Shown in pieces: positions 33,246-44,651 of a stretch of DNA of 64,000 nucleotides (position 1 is its first letter; each line of letters begins with the position of its first letter). The stretch is from Diploptera punctata (Eukaryota; Arthropoda; Insecta; Blattodea; Blaberidae). Both the position numbers and the translations under genes were made by a program. Below the pieces are notes generated by a model. That model had not been told where the DNA came from. It ran no database searches and saw nothing but the letters and a program-made list of their open reading frames with translations. The stretch lies in contig JASPKZ010005705.1 of assembly GCA_030220185.1 (NCBI GenBank), positions 1,041,501 to 1,105,500 of the forward strand, written 5' to 3'.

Positions 33246-33309
33246 ACGTTTGTACGTGTCAGACAATTAATTTATTCACATACATATTATTTATTCATTT
33301 AATCATCAT

Positions 33310-33982
33310 CATAATCATGAACAAATCTGTTTTAGGCCATGTGACATGTGACATGTAAACCTAACGAAGATAGTCTTGATGTTTCCACCGATGTTTTGGT
33401 ATTCCTTCGTCCCTATGTCCAGTTGGAGTATATTGAAACGCCAATTTTGGAAGTCTATTTCTTTCCATTCTTCTCAGATGATTTTTCCATTCATGTTAGT
33501 ACCTTCTATATCTTCATCTAAACTTGGTACTCCAAGTTTTCTCTGATAATAGTGTTCCTTTGGTGATCCAGTCTATTAATTTCTAACAGTGAACATAAGA
33601 ATTCATGATAATTTATTTTATCTAATATCCAAATTTAGATAGATAGATCTTCGGTTGATTAATGTCTTTGACATCGTCAATTTTGTCGGTTCATCCAATC
33701 TCCTGGATGTAGATGCTTTTTCTTCATGTATAAATATATTCCCTGACTCCAGCAAGTTTTAGGCCTTTCACTGCCTCGTCTTCCCTCAGGTTTTCATTCC
33801 AAAACACATTTGGTAACCTATTCTCTTCCATTTGCTGGACATGCCCTTATCATCTTAATTGCTGAGTTTTAATATAATCTAAAATAGTGTTTTCAATCTT
33901 CATTTTCTCCCTTTTAACTGAGTTTGTATTTTTTCTCTTCTTGAAATTCTTGCTGCCCTTCGTATAAAATCCATTTCAGTTG

Positions 33983-33985
<3 letters not shown>
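33310..33985 (-). pseudogene. LINE-K C-terminal region
   Basis: The minus strand encodes, in broken frames, the region present on the plus strand at 41.9 kb ('gaaatagacttccaaaattg', 'accaaaacatcggtgg'). It then extends further 5' through a WIR-AKNFK-type segment near 33950. It ends in CATGATTATGATG-type repeats. Confidence 0.65.
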
Positions 33986-33987
<2 letters not shown>

Positions 33988-34044
<57 letters not shown>

Positions 34045-34102
34045 TTTTCTTGTTAATGGCCAAAGTTCTGCTCCATAAGTAATGATGATTTTAACAATTG
34101 TA

Positions 34103-34140
<38 letters not shown>
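33988..34140. repeat. (AT)n microsatellites flanking a LINE scrap
   Basis: (AT)26 at 33988-34040 and (AT)17 at 34106-34140. The 65 bp between them encode TYGAELWPLTRKNK on the minus strand, a LINE remnant. Confidence 0.9.
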
Positions 34141-34144
<4 letters not shown>

Positions 34145-34465
34145 CACCGCTGTGGTCTCGAGGTAGCGTGCTGCCTTGTCACGCAGCGGGCCCGGGTTCG
34201 ATTCCCGGTCGGGACAGGGTCCTAGGTGAGGTTTATTTCGGGGGTTTTCCTCATCTGTAAGACAAATGTCAGGACGCTTAGGGCCCAAAAGTCCCCGAAA
34301 ATCACCCGGTCATCATCATCATCATCATCTTTATGATTATCATCATCCTTTACCGGTTTGGAAAGCAATGGGAAGCTACTACACCTATAATTCCCTAGTA
34401 AAGCTGCAAAGCATAGCATGAAAATGCTATGATTGCAGTGAAAGACCTGCCCTCGGGCAGAATTA
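34141..34465 (+). repeat. SINE-A copy
   Basis: Full-length: head with box B GGTTCGATTCCCGG near 34195, the 'tcctcatctgtaagacaaat' block, ATC repeats and the 'gctatgattgcagtgaaaga' end. Inserted at an (AT)n tract, so no duplication can be scored. Confidence 0.9.
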
Positions 34466-34514
34466 GTATGGATGGATATATATATAGACTATATATTAAT
34501 TTTATTTTTATTAC

Positions 34515-34665
34515 TTATCACATATTTAGGAATTAAAATAAATAAAAATGGAAGTTATAAAAAGGAAATTAGAAACAGAAATAATAAAGGAAAATTAGCA
34601 ATTGCTTGCCTCAATGGAATATTGTGGAATAAAAATATAAGTAACAAAATTACAAATTTCACTTA
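34515..34665 (+). pseudogene. LINE-E-type fragment
   Basis: YLGIKINKNGSYKKEIRNRN and KLAIACLNGILWNKNISNKI match the post-RT region of LINE-E/LINE-L. Too short to place further. Confidence 0.6.
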
Positions 34666-35529
34666 CGATTTATTTAATTAATATCTAATATTGAAACAAA
34701 GAGGCTTTGAGCAAAATTTAATGGTCTTTTCAGCCCAGATTTGAATTGCGACGCTAATGAATAAGAACGTCGTTAAGTAACATGCTGACTAAATTAAACG
34801 GTTGGAATCGTTATTATGAAACATGCTGTAGATAATAAAGTTGTTAGAATTAACTCTTTCCTTTTCGTTTTCAGAGAAGTCCGCAACTTTGCTAGAATTG
34901 CTCACAGCTGTGAGAATTTTAAATGCAATCAGATTTAAAACGACAAAGTTCTTGTAGCCTTATTAATATTCTCTCCGTCCGTCTGTCTTCAGAATTCCTG
35001 TAAATTATTTATAAGGGCCTACCCTCCCACCAGTACCACGCTTTCATTAATTAATTCTTAATTCACTACAATATTTATACAATTTTAACACTCGGCGAAA
35101 AAAAATTAAAACTTTTCATTATATCCATATGAAGAACTGTAGGGTGACAAAAAAATATTGAAGGGAAAAAAAAAAGAGTTTTGTATCTTCCTGTAGAGAC
35201 CTGAATTGAATATAAGTACGTGAGACGAAAACTTGAAACGTAAGAACATGAGGAAAGGGGAACAAACTTTGTACAAACATTTCCATAAGATTTTCTCTCG
35301 CTCTCTCTAAAAAATCAGTAATTTGAATAATTTTACGCTAAGTAGTATTGAAATGGAGAATATTTCAATTCTCATTCTACTTTCTGGAGAGTTAGGAATA
35401 ATTTAGGGTAGAACTGGGTAATGCCGCGCGACGTCACATTTTTGTACATTTGAAAACTTCTCCTATAAGAATTTATAATAAACGACCATTCTCCTAACAT
35501 GATTAATATTTAGGTTTTTATGATAACTG
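34666..35529. other. Unassigned AT-rich sequence
   Basis: No coding or repeat signature recognised. Confidence 0.4.
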
Positions 35530-35890
35530 AAACTGACCCCGCTCAGAGATGTAGTAGTCCGAGTCTATAATTACAGGTCGGAGGTCACGGGTTGATATTC
35601 TGATCAGATATATAGGCATGTTGTTATTATAGGGAATTATTCATCTGGTTTCACCTGGTCCTGGAATTTACGTCCAGATTTAGGTTAAAGACTCTCCTGA
35701 CAGAACATTATCATTTATCAATCATCATATCATCGGAGTAATGTAACTCCGCCTTCAAGCTGCCCCAAACTAAGAAATGAATTACGGCCATGCTATAGGA
35801 GAAAGCTAGAAAAATATCATAAAAAATAACCTGGTAACCTGGTTGAAATTAGACAACATAAAATAATCATTCTCTTTAATTGCAGGTGTA
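35530..35890 (+). repeat. SINE-E copy
   Basis: Head with box-A-like 'tgtagtagtccgagtc' and box-B-like GGGTTGATATTC. The body has 'ggaatttacgtccagattta' and 'gactctcctgacag', and the end 'gctataggagaaagctagaa'. A minus-strand relative lies at 63.6-63.9 kb. Confidence 0.65.
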
Positions 35891-35929
35891 ATAATCTTAA
35901 TTACTTTACTTTTGAGTAGGGTCCTAACT

Positions 35930-36595
35930 TTTACGCGCGTTACCATTGGTTATTCCTATTACGCACCTTCTTGACGATCACGCCATTCATCCTACCAAAC
36001 CTCGGTCGTTCAGCAATCGATGGATCTCTCCTCCCCAAGTTGTTCTTGGCCTGCCCCGTTTCATTCTCCCAGAAGAGGACCATTCCAAAAGGGTTTAGGC
36101 CACCTATCATCCTCCATTCCTCCTGACATGGCCATACCACTGAAGAGCTCTTCTTTCGATCCTGTCCACCACTGTCTCCCTCCATATCCATCATCTGCCT
36201 CCAAGGCCTCATTTATGCTTCTTTACAACCTGGACACCCCTGGCACGTGCGTCTTATTCAATCCATCTCCACTGCCAAGATTGTAGTTTTTTGTCCCTCT
36301 AAATTAGTCCATCCCTCAGCACCATAAGTCATTATGCTTTCCCCACAACATACTTCAAAAATCCTCTTCTTCCGTGTGCTTTGACATGGTCCTACTCCAC
36401 AGTACTCCCATTCAAAATTGTTAGGCTCTTTCGGTTGCCTCGTATCTAACTTTGCTATGTACTTCTAGATGATTGCATCAATAAGTGATCACCAACAAAT
36501 GTTAAATTTTTTAACAGCTCTAATAATTCCTTGGGATAGGTATATATCTCGTCCGCTTCCTCCTACTACAAGATATTCAGTTTTTTCCATACTCT
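35930..36595 (-). pseudogene. LINE C-terminal region (GC-richer family)
   Basis: The minus-strand frames contain RKKSSSVVWPCQEEWRMIGG and GQAKNNLGRRDPSIAERPRF, i.e. an 'RLxWYGHV' and 'GRP'-type LINE end. Further fragments follow upstream to 36595. Codon composition is richer in G/C than that of neighbouring LINEs. Confidence 0.6.
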
Positions 36596-36720
36596 GCCCC
36601 AAACTAAGAAATGAATTACGGCCATGCTATAGGAGAAAGCTAGAAATGTCATAAAAGACAACCTGGTGACATTAGACAAAATAAAATATCATTATCTTTA
36701 ATGCATGTTAATAATCAATT
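36596..36720 (+). repeat. Second copy of SINE-E 3' end
   Basis: 'ctgccccaaactaagaaatg' through 'gagaaagctagaa' and 'aacctgg' repeat 35761-35850 almost exactly, on the far side of the LINE above. Confidence 0.85.
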
Positions 36721-37110
36721 AGTCCAAAATCGCCTAAGACTAAAAGTGTGTGCAACACTGGCTCTTCTAACTCTTTTGTATGGACACTGAAACAGAAGGA
36801 TATACAGAGACTTAGATCTGTTGAAATGAGGTATCTTCGAAGGACTGCAGGATAAACGCTACTAGATAATAAAAAATGAAGACATCTTGGAAGAATTACA
36901 CATGGAACCTTTAGAAAACAAAATGTCTGATTATAAGTCAAGATGGATGCAACATGTTGATCACAGGATACCCAAGCAGATGTTAGGTTATAAACCTGCA
37001 GGAAAAAGAAGACCAGGATGTCCACTCAAAATACTTTAGGGCGGTGTTTCTATTGAGGCCGAAGGAGGTCTACAAACGGGCTAAATTCGTGAATGAATTA
37101 TGATGATGAT
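36721..37110 (+). pseudogene. LINE C-terminal fragment
   Basis: Broken plus-strand frames give NRLRLKVCATLALLTLLYG, KNEDILEELHMEPLENKMSD and RIPKQMLGYKPAGKRRPGCP. It ends in a GATGATGATC repeat. Confidence 0.65.
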
Positions 37111-37313
37111 CATCATAAATTGTATAATATTATGCATCAACCGACTACGTACGCCACATTCAGTACCAGGTACTGAGCAGGGCAATTAAACCCACAGGCC
37201 AGCCATTTAAATACCCCAGCTACACTTTTCGTGGCCCTTCAGAAAATGGACCATTATTCACAAACTATTAGTCCTAGAGAATTCAAATGTTGTACATACC
37301 TAAAGGAGATATC

Positions 37314-37526
37314 CTAGTAGGATTTCATGGTGAAATAACGTGGGCGATTGACATCACATGGTATCAGCATATCAATTTCAGGAAGTGGAAGTTTATCTTC
37401 ACTTTCACTTTGTGAATCTTCTAATTCAGGAATCACTTCATCACCTGAATCATCATTATACAAAATATTCACCAATTCTTCTTCAGTGAGATATTTTTCA
37501 TTCGCCATGGTTTCACTCACGCACAA
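37314..37526 (-). pseudogene. Possible piggyBac-type transposase N-terminus
   Basis: The minus-strand frame MANEKYLTEEELVNILYNDD, followed by an acidic SQSESEDK stretch, resembles the acidic N-terminus of piggyBac-like transposases. No catalytic region follows and no TTAA-flanked ends were found. It may be an unrelated acidic ORF. Confidence 0.35.
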
Positions 37527-37529
37527 AAG

Positions 37530-38374
37530 CAGCGCGATAACGAGAAAAATATACGACGTGATTGGAGCCTGGAGTCAAGTTTGGGTGAACGAATTCCATG
37601 TGTTGTTTGTTTTAAAAATAAAAGGGGATTCACCAAGGTTAAACGTCTCAAACGAGAATAGAAAATGTACATTAACATGCTATCTGTGATCTCCAAGACA
37701 TACTAAGCCAACACAGTATTTAGGCGCCGAATATAAACGAGGTTTGTTCGCGCCCGCTCTAAAACGAGTTAACTGACAGACGGCCGCATGCACGATAGTC
37801 TCTTTAAACGGCTTAACTGGTTTACGGTACTGAATGTGACACATTGAAATTGAGAATGTTGATATCATCTGTTGCACTGGCTCATGAAATAAGTGTACAT
37901 ACACTTTTAGCACCAAATATTTAAATATATTCGTCACCTTATTATGGAAGAAAAATTTAAACGCCATCAGTCCTATCAGATATAAGTTTTACAACAAACG
38001 GCTATGAAACCAGATCTTCATGAATGCTAATCTAAATTTTACATCATGCAGTTAAAAGCCAACTGTTTCCGCTCTTAGATTGTTGATACATAACTGTCAA
38101 ATAAGGAAAATAACTTCCAATATCCGGTATTGTTAGTTTGGCGCTACAGTAAATAGTGAAAATTGACAAACTTTAAACGTATTTTCCTCGAAAATAATGT
38201 AATGGCGCATATCCGGTTGATGCATAACACAGTCCACTTTTTGTGAAATATTATTTATGGAAAGGTTTTAAAAATGTATCGGGAAATTAAATTATTATCT
38301 CTAAGATACATTTAACGAATTAAGTCAGTAAATGTGTCCAAAACACTCCCGCCAGATATGAAACGTTTACACAA
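37530..38374. other. Unassigned sequence
   Basis: No recognisable gene. A moderately long minus-strand frame (37680-37967) has no family resemblance. Confidence 0.4.
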
Positions 38375-38822
38375 ATTACTTAATATATATTTTATGCGTC
38401 GTATAGTGACGTTTAAATAACGCGGGCAAGGCGAGAATATTGGGTCTCGCATTGGTTAGAACAGAAATGCGAGTCGCCAATCGCGAGTCAAAAGGCCCGC
38501 GCAATCACCGAAATGTCTGGGCTGTGAATCCAGGCGTCTCTGCCAGCATCTCCCTCCCCTTTCGGGAAAGATCGGTGGCTAGAGGCTTCTATGTTTAGAA
38601 GCGCGTCGAACCTAAGTCTAGGAAGTTCTACGCGCCTGTATAAAAGGAGGCGAAGGCAAGACGCCAGTCAGTCTTGTGTTGGACGGCGGGGGGTTAAGTG
38701 TGAGAGAAAGTGTGGTGAACGGATTCATCAGTGGCTGTCAAATAATTGTGACTGAGATAAACATTGAAAGAGAATTACTTGTGAGTGAAAATTGTGATAT
38801 AATATCTACGGATAATTTGTAG
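38375..38822 (+). mobile_element. LTR copy 2 (solo or relict LTR)
   Basis: 'aaggcgagaatattgg', 'gaaatgtctggg', 'cctttcgggaaagatcg' and a TATA box 'tataaaagg' (near 38640) followed by 'gccagtcagtcttgtg', the likely transcription start. This is the same block order as the minus-strand LTR at 11.2-11.7 kb. A D-family element begins 2 bp after its right edge. Confidence 0.6.
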
Positions 38823-38823
38823 A

Positions 38824-39468
38824 GACTATTTAACTCATGCTCCAAATGGGAGTCATTGACCAATCATATTTCAATTAATTTTGTTTTACAACCACTCACA
38901 GTCGTGTTTCACCTCGATAATTATCGAATTTTTATTACCAAAATAAAGAGAGCTCCTCCTTTTTAACATTCTGACCAGGTCAGAGCATTATTTTGCAGTG
39001 ACTGAGTCTCCAACAAATACGTTGAAATATAGCAAATAATGAACAGATTCCTTCGAACTACACATTTGATAAATGCGTGTTCAATAATTGTGGTTTTAAA
39101 TACTTATTTTACTGAGTTCTTTCTGAAAAAATGAATTAATAACCTGTAATGATGGTTATAATATTCAGTTTGATGTGTTTTATTTTTTCTCCACTAGGTA
39201 CCATTCTTACAATATTGCGATTCTATTTAGCAATAAATAGTATGATCAAGTTGCAGTGATGAACAAATGAAACATAACCAAACATTTCTAATTTGTTTTC
39301 AAACATCTCCGTTTACATTAATTATATACATTTTTTAATTAACTATATTCAAATAATGATTTGTCAGTAAATAGCTTAATTTTATTCGTTAAATAGTCTT
39401 AACAAATGCCACTCTTGATTTCCAAATCCTCTAGATAAATTGGAAATCACTCGTGGCATTACGTATGA
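38824..39468 (-). mobile_element. D family copy 2
   Basis: GACTATTTAAC at 38824-38834 and its inverse at 39388-39398 precede the hairpin (39405-39460) in which one arm has lost ~40 bp. About 645 bp; diverged from the others. Confidence 0.75.
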
Positions 39469-39559
39469 TAAATAAAGTGTTAAGTGAGATTTTAAACAAC
39501 ATCTGTATGTTCATTTACGCCGGAAAAACATTAAGGAAAAACACTGGACATCTACGACA

Positions 39560-39626
39560 ATACACACACACACACACACACACACCACAGCAGAGAGAGG
39601 AGAGAGAGAGAGAGAGAGGAGAGAGT
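39560..39626. repeat. (CA)n then (GA)n microsatellite
   Basis: (AC)13 followed by imperfect (AG)n. Confidence 0.9.
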
Positions 39627-40040
39627 AACTAAGTTCAATACATAAACTTCTAGGGTTGACATAATGGACAAAAAAAAATGTGTTATAACCATGAGTCTGA
39701 AACGAATTATTGACTACGAAAATCGGAAACTGTGTTATAATGTAAAGAACAAAAATAGTGCTAACTTTACTTATAACACTTATGCTTCAAATAGCATTGT
39801 TTAGATTAATCGGTAAATAGGGCATGACAGCATAGTTCAATGTTTGTTTAAGGAAGAAGCAGAACGTTATTGTTTATTGGGAGTACAGGATTGCGACATT
39901 TCACTTGGATTGAATTAACAGATACGCACTTTTAGTTTATGATATATGCAGTGGGAACTCAAGAACTACTATACATTTTTACACGGTGCGATATCTTAAT
40001 TCTGGATGGAACAGACGATGTACCTAAAACAAAGAGGAGG
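39627..40040. other. Unassigned sequence
   Basis: No coding or repeat signature recognised. Confidence 0.4.
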
Positions 40041-40715
40041 AGAAGAAAAGAAGGAGAAGAAGTTAAGTATCTTAGACTGGCATGATATGTGTTTGGGAAA
40101 GGATGTGAGTAAATTTAAAAAAAAGTTATATTTTTAAATATCTTGGGTCAATAATTTACATGTTCAGGTAATGTGAAAGAGATGTACAAACTAAAATTGC
40201 AATGGAATGCAACCAAGACATTACATGGAATAATTTGGAACAAAAATATTAAAAGGAAAACAAAAATGAAAATTTATAAGAGTATAATACAGAAAATTTT
40301 GTCATACGCAGGTGAAACTTGGCCTTTGACTGAATTACAAAATAATGAAATTAGAACAGTTGAATTTATCTTTGAAGATGCCTTCAAAAAACAAGACAGG
40401 ATAAAATAAGAAATGAATTCCTTTGGAGAGAAAATAATGTCACCACATCGGTCATTAAGAGGATTGAAAATCAAACTCTTAAATTGAATGGTCATGTACA
40501 AATAATGGAAAATGAAAGATGGCAAAAAAATATATACCAATGGTCATCTCATGGAAGAAATAAACATGGCAAAGCAAGATGGAAATGGAAAACTTATGTC
40601 AGAAGTATAATGGATGATAGGAATTTGGAAGGAGATTGGAATGATATAAATTAAATGGAAACTGAAGACGGCAAACCTGTAAGTGGGAAAAAAACCGAAG
40701 AAGAAGAAGAAAAAG
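40041..40715 (+). pseudogene. LINE-L C-terminal region, copy 1
   Basis: 40173-40409 reads KLQWNATKTLHGIIWNKNIK, KMKIYKSIIQKILSYAGETW and PLTELQNNEIRTVEF. Later frames hold KWKTYVRSIMDDRN. It ends in (GAA)n. About 85-90% similar by eye to the copy at 51.5 kb, which lets each be used to find the other's frameshifts. Confidence 0.8.
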
Positions 40716-41395
40716 ATTGGCATGTAGCACGAATAGGGAATCAATGAGGGACATGAAAAGTTATTGTAGGAAAACCAGAGGGAAAGCGCCCAGAATATGC
40801 AGGCCAAAAATGAGATGGGGAAATGATATTAACTATGATTTGAGGGAGTGAATTATCATAAGTAATGCCACGAGTGATTTCCAAATTATCGATAAATTCA
40901 CGACTCACGAAGTGAGGAGTGAATTTATCTAGAGAATTTGGAAATCAAGAGTGGCATTTGTTAGGACTATTTAACGAATAAAATTAAGCTGTTTACTCAC
41001 AAATCATTATTTAACTATAGTTATTTTAAAATATTTATATATTTAATGTAAACGGCGATGTTTGAAAACAAATGAGAAACGATAGGTATGCTTCTACTGC
41101 TTCTTTTGTTTATCACTGCAACCAGATCATACTATTTATTGCCAAAGGAACGCAATATTGTAAGGAGGAGCTTTCTTTAATATGGTAATTATAACACTGA
41201 TAAATATTTGGTGAAACACGACTCTGATTGGTTGTAAAATAGAAATCATTGAAATGTGATTGGTCATTGACTCCCATTTGGGGCATGAGTTAAATAGTCC
41301 TGTGAATGATTGTAAAATACTACCTCAGAATAGGGATGTTTGGAATGCATATGTCCACGCCTCCGTATTTGATACAGTCAGTGAGATACATACTC
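40716..41395 (+). mobile_element. LINE-1fam 3' end interrupted by a D element
   Basis: 'ggaaaaccagagggaaagcg' to 'gatttgagggag' (40716-40856) continues at 41300 with 'gtgaatgattg' and 'tcagaatagggatgtttgga', exactly the next part of LINE-1fam. The 443 bp between is D copy 3. Confidence 0.85.
40857..41299 (+). mobile_element. D family copy 3 (internally deleted)
   Basis: Complete left hairpin, GACTATTTAAC and right GTTAAATAGTC, but ~300 bp of the interior is missing after 'cgcaatattgtaag'. Comparison with LINE-1fam shows the ends and no obvious target duplication. Confidence 0.85.
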
Positions 41396-41399
41396 ATTC

Positions 41400-41826
41400 C
41401 TATTCCTAATAGCTGTGATTTGCAACATACATTATCGTTATGGCTTAAACATTTCATGGGGGTTAAATTTGCCAACTAAACCGCCGGATCTCTTTAATAA
41501 ATGAAAATACGCCCCAAACTGCCAAATTACATTACATTGTAATAAGGACATAGGTGAGCTCAAGGTTTTATCAAATAAGCTGACGTCATTAATTTCCCGA
41601 TGCAGAAATCCGGAAAAACTTAAAACCTGGAAATTAACTGCCCGGAGATTAAACTCGTGACACCGCAAAACAAGTGAATATCGACTGAAACAATCCAGAT
41701 TATGCTAGCGACATTTCTAAACAGGATACAACCTCTCCCGCTCAACGTAACTTCAGAATAAGCTATTTTATCAGTGTTAGAATGAATATGCACCGCGTTT
41801 CACAATAAAACGGAATATGTTTTCCT
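41400..41826. other. Unassigned sequence
   Basis: No coding or repeat signature recognised. Confidence 0.4.

Positions 41827-41827
<1 letters not shown>

Positions 41828-41894
<67 letters not shown>
41828..41894. repeat. (AAT)n microsatellite
   Basis: About 22 AAT units preceding a LINE-K fragment. Confidence 0.97.
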
Positions 41895-42110
41895 GTTTAA
41901 ATGAAGATATACAAAGATACCAACAAGAATGGAAAAATTATCTGAGGAGAATGGCAAGAAATAGACTTCCAAAATTGGCATTCCAATATACCCCAACCGG
42001 ACATGGGGACCAAGGAAGACCAAAACATCGGTGGAAAGATCAATACCATCTTCGCTAGGTTTACCGTACAGGCCACATGGCCTAAAACGAATCTGTTCAT
42101 GATGATTATG
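41895..42110 (+). mobile_element. LINE-K 3' end
   Basis: 'ggaaaaattatctgaggaga' to 'gatgattatgatga' is the plus-strand counterpart of 33.31-33.54 kb. Confidence 0.75.
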
Positions 42111-42120
42111 ATGATAATAT

Positions 42121-42125
42121 TGATG

Positions 42126-42173
<48 letters not shown>
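42121..42173. repeat. (AAT)n microsatellite
   Basis: About 17 AAT units. Confidence 0.97.
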
Positions 42174-42189
42174 TATTTATTTATATACA

Positions 42190-42427
42190 GATTTTTAATG
42201 TTTACACATCTTTCTGTGACTAAAGTTTTATTTTCCTTCTCCACTCGTCTCTATTCATCCACTCCATGTCCTTCAGTCCTCTTGTTCTCATTCCAGTTAT
42301 TTCTTGCATTCACGAGTTTCGAGGTCTTCCTTTCCTTCTTCTTCCAGGTGAACACCAATGTTTTTCTGGGTAACCTTTCTTCTTGCATTCGTTGTACATG
42401 CCCATACCAATTTAAATGCTTATATCT
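42190..42427 (-). pseudogene. LINE C-terminal fragment
   Basis: The minus-strand frame reads KHLNWYGHVQRMQEERLPRK followed by a C-terminal region; this is the Y/WGHVxRM motif common to LINE ends. Joined on the right to SINE-A. Confidence 0.7.
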
Positions 42428-42750
42428 TAATAGTCCACCGCTGTGCCTTGTCACGCAGTGGGCCCGAGTTCGATCCCCGGTCGGGGCAGTTTTTCTGGGT
42501 GAGGTTTTTATCGGGATTTTTCCTCGCCTGTAAGACAAATGTCAGGAAAACTTTAAGGCCCAAACGGTCCCCGAAATCATATGGCCATCATCATCATAAC
42601 CCGTACCATTATCATCATCCTTCACCGGTGTGGAAAGCAACGGGAAGCTACCACACCTACAATTCCCTAGTAAAGCTGCAAGCATAGCATGAAAATGCTA
42701 TGATTGCAGTGAAGGACCTGCCTTCGGGCAGAATTACTATGGATGGATGG
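42428..42750 (+). repeat. SINE-A copy
   Basis: The head is slightly shortened (missing the 'ggtctcgaggtagc' segment) but keeps box B GTTCGATCCCCGG. Body and 3' end are intact; it is followed by (AAT)n. Confidence 0.9.
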
Positions 42751-42752
42751 AA

Positions 42753-42792
<40 letters not shown>

Positions 42793-42807
42793 TAATAATA
42801 ATAATAA
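42753..42807. repeat. (AAT)n microsatellite
   Basis: About 18 AAT units with one missing base. Confidence 0.95.
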
Positions 42808-42860
42808 GTAGACTCTCACTATCAAACCCGTAGGTCCATGGCCGCGCGTATATAAGCTCT
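42808..42860 (-). mobile_element. LINE-1fam 3' scrap
   Basis: 'atcaaacccgtaggtccatg' and 'gccgcgcgtatataagctct' match the family terminus. Confidence 0.7.
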
Positions 42861-43362
42861 AGATGCGGAATTCTCTTCCACCCTATGTCAAAGACTTCCA
42901 AACTTTATCATTCAAAAAACAAATTTAAAATAAAATTTGTAACAGAAGCATCTCATTAATACCGGTATTACTTTTTTAACAATTAATTTTTGTTTCATTA
43001 TTTAATAAAAATAGTATTAAGATTTGTAAATATATTTACCTAATGCCTTATATATAAGTGACACATTAATTCATTAAAGTTTATTACTTTCCTTGTATTT
43101 TTTTATTTTTATGTATGGTAGATTGAGGTGTTATTTCTTTGTGTATACATTCTTTCATTAGCTTAATTTTAATCTAATTTAATGTTATTGTATTATTAGA
43201 CACGATTTTCATTATAGTTGAGTAAGATCAGATAATTCATTGTTTAGTATGTACTATTATTGTAGTTTTTTTTGTATTTAAATGTAACATGTTTGTCTTG
43301 GTGAGTGGAAGAGAAGGCCACATGGCCCTAACTCCACCAGGCTAAATAAATGTATTCTATTC
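42861..43362 (+). mobile_element. CR1-like LINE C-terminus and 3' end (LINE-M type)
   Basis: LRNSLPPYVKDFQTLSSFKK (42861-42920) is the WNSLP...SFK-like end. After a T-rich untranslated part comes 'gtgagtggaagagaaggcca', 'aactccaccaggctaaataa', shared with 3.94 and 49.87 kb on the minus strand. Confidence 0.65.
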
Positions 43363-43470
43363 TAAGCTAATGTTTTCCATTCATCCCCTGAAAAAATTAC
43401 TTTCCTCAAATCATTGTTAATGTTATTCTCTCACCTTATTCTTAGTCTATCTATTGGCCGTTTTCGACGA
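43363..43470 (-). mobile_element. LINE-1fam fragment
   Basis: 'aagctaatgttttccattca' to 'attcttagtctatctattgg' match the NDWKAL...RPRMRW region. Confidence 0.75.
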
Positions 43471-43539
43471 TTAGAGCTTGGAACTCTGTTCCACCGCTTG
43501 TCATATCCTGAACTATCAATCATCATTATTTAAATCTAA

Positions 43540-43960
43540 ATAACCCCTCAGGGGTTCTCATCTAGGGGATATGTGGATGGCGACCACAAGGTGCCCAAGC
43601 TGAGCAAAACATTTCTTCCACTTACTTGTGTTTTGCACTCTTTTAACTTTACTATCTAACCTCTCTTGGTTAACTCTTGTTTTTTTCGACCCCGACGCTA
43701 TTAGGGCATCCGAGGGCTAGGGAGTCTTTCCTTTCTTCCATTTCTTCTTTCCTTTATTTCTTTTCTTCTCCAGAAAAGCCTGACCAGAGGCTATAATATG
43801 GCAGCCCCATCACTGGTCTTGCCTTCCTTTGGCCAGCAACCAATCGAAGGGACTATTATTATGCTTTCAAGTCTTATACGAGAATTTCCCGGAGGGAAAA
43901 TTTTCTATAGGATCGCAACAGGCCTTGGCCTAATACTTGGAAGGAAGAAGAAGAAGAAAT
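43540..43960 (+). repeat. SINE-P copy 1, with LINE-H tail
   Basis: Unit from 'ggtgcccaagctgagcaaaa' (43599) to (GAA)n (43960), repeated at 44.65-45.03 kb. The last ~65 bp ('gagggaaaattttctatagg' to 'cttggaaggaagaagaagaa') are the LINE-H 3' end. No protein. Confidence 0.8.
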
Positions 43961-44069
43961 TAATATAATGCTATTTTAAGTTCCACATAAAGAAAATGCT
44001 ACCTGCATATCAACTATTATTATATTCAACACATTGTATTTAGATATAAAAATTAATTTAGGAATTTCT

Positions 44070-44440
44070 TCTCTTATTTATTCTTCTTCTTCTTCTTCGT
44101 CATTCTTCGATTATAGGTTTAACCTGTTCGTTCTTCAATTCTTGTTGCCTCATCTTAGGTCGTCATACTACCGCTTTCAGGGACGTCCCTGTTGTATTCT
44201 GCCCCTAGGTAGATTGTCTCTTGCATTTTGACAATTCTATTGCTGTTCATCCTTCTTATATGCGCATCACATTCTTGTTTTTTCCTGCATATCCATTCTT
44301 TAATATCTTCGACTGCTCATGTTTCTCTGATATTTTCACTCCTTTCTCCATCCCATAAAGTTTATCCCACAATTTCACTAAGTATTTCCATTTTCGTCTG
44401 TTGGGTATATAATAATATATATTGTTTATACGGTATCTGG
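44070..44440 (-). pseudogene. LINE C-terminal region
   Basis: Has a minus-strand (GAA)n tail at 44075-44099 and, upstream, broken frames that read like a LINE C-terminus. Specific family not determined. Confidence 0.45.
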
Positions 44441-44651
44441 TCTGTTCTGCCTGATTGACTTAATAAGTTTATAAAAGGTATTGCTACTGTTTTATAAGTC
44501 CTGGACTTAGTTTCTGTTTTTTAATGTTTATTTTTTCAAACTGTATAATTAAGACACGTTTATTTTTTTGTTACATTTAATAACAGACAACATTCAAATT
44601 TGCAAGTTTAGTCTATACTTTGTTATATATTACATTATGTAAGTATATATA

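Noticed and set aside
36020..36286. 88-codon plus-strand proline/serine-rich frame
   Set aside because: Antisense to a LINE C-terminus.
37314..37526. Full piggyBac transposon
   Set aside because: Only an acidic N-terminal-like piece; no TTAA-flanked inverted ends or catalytic domain found. Listed only as a low-confidence feature.
39560..39626. Regulatory GA/CA element
   Set aside because: Plain dinucleotide microsatellite; nothing indicates regulation.
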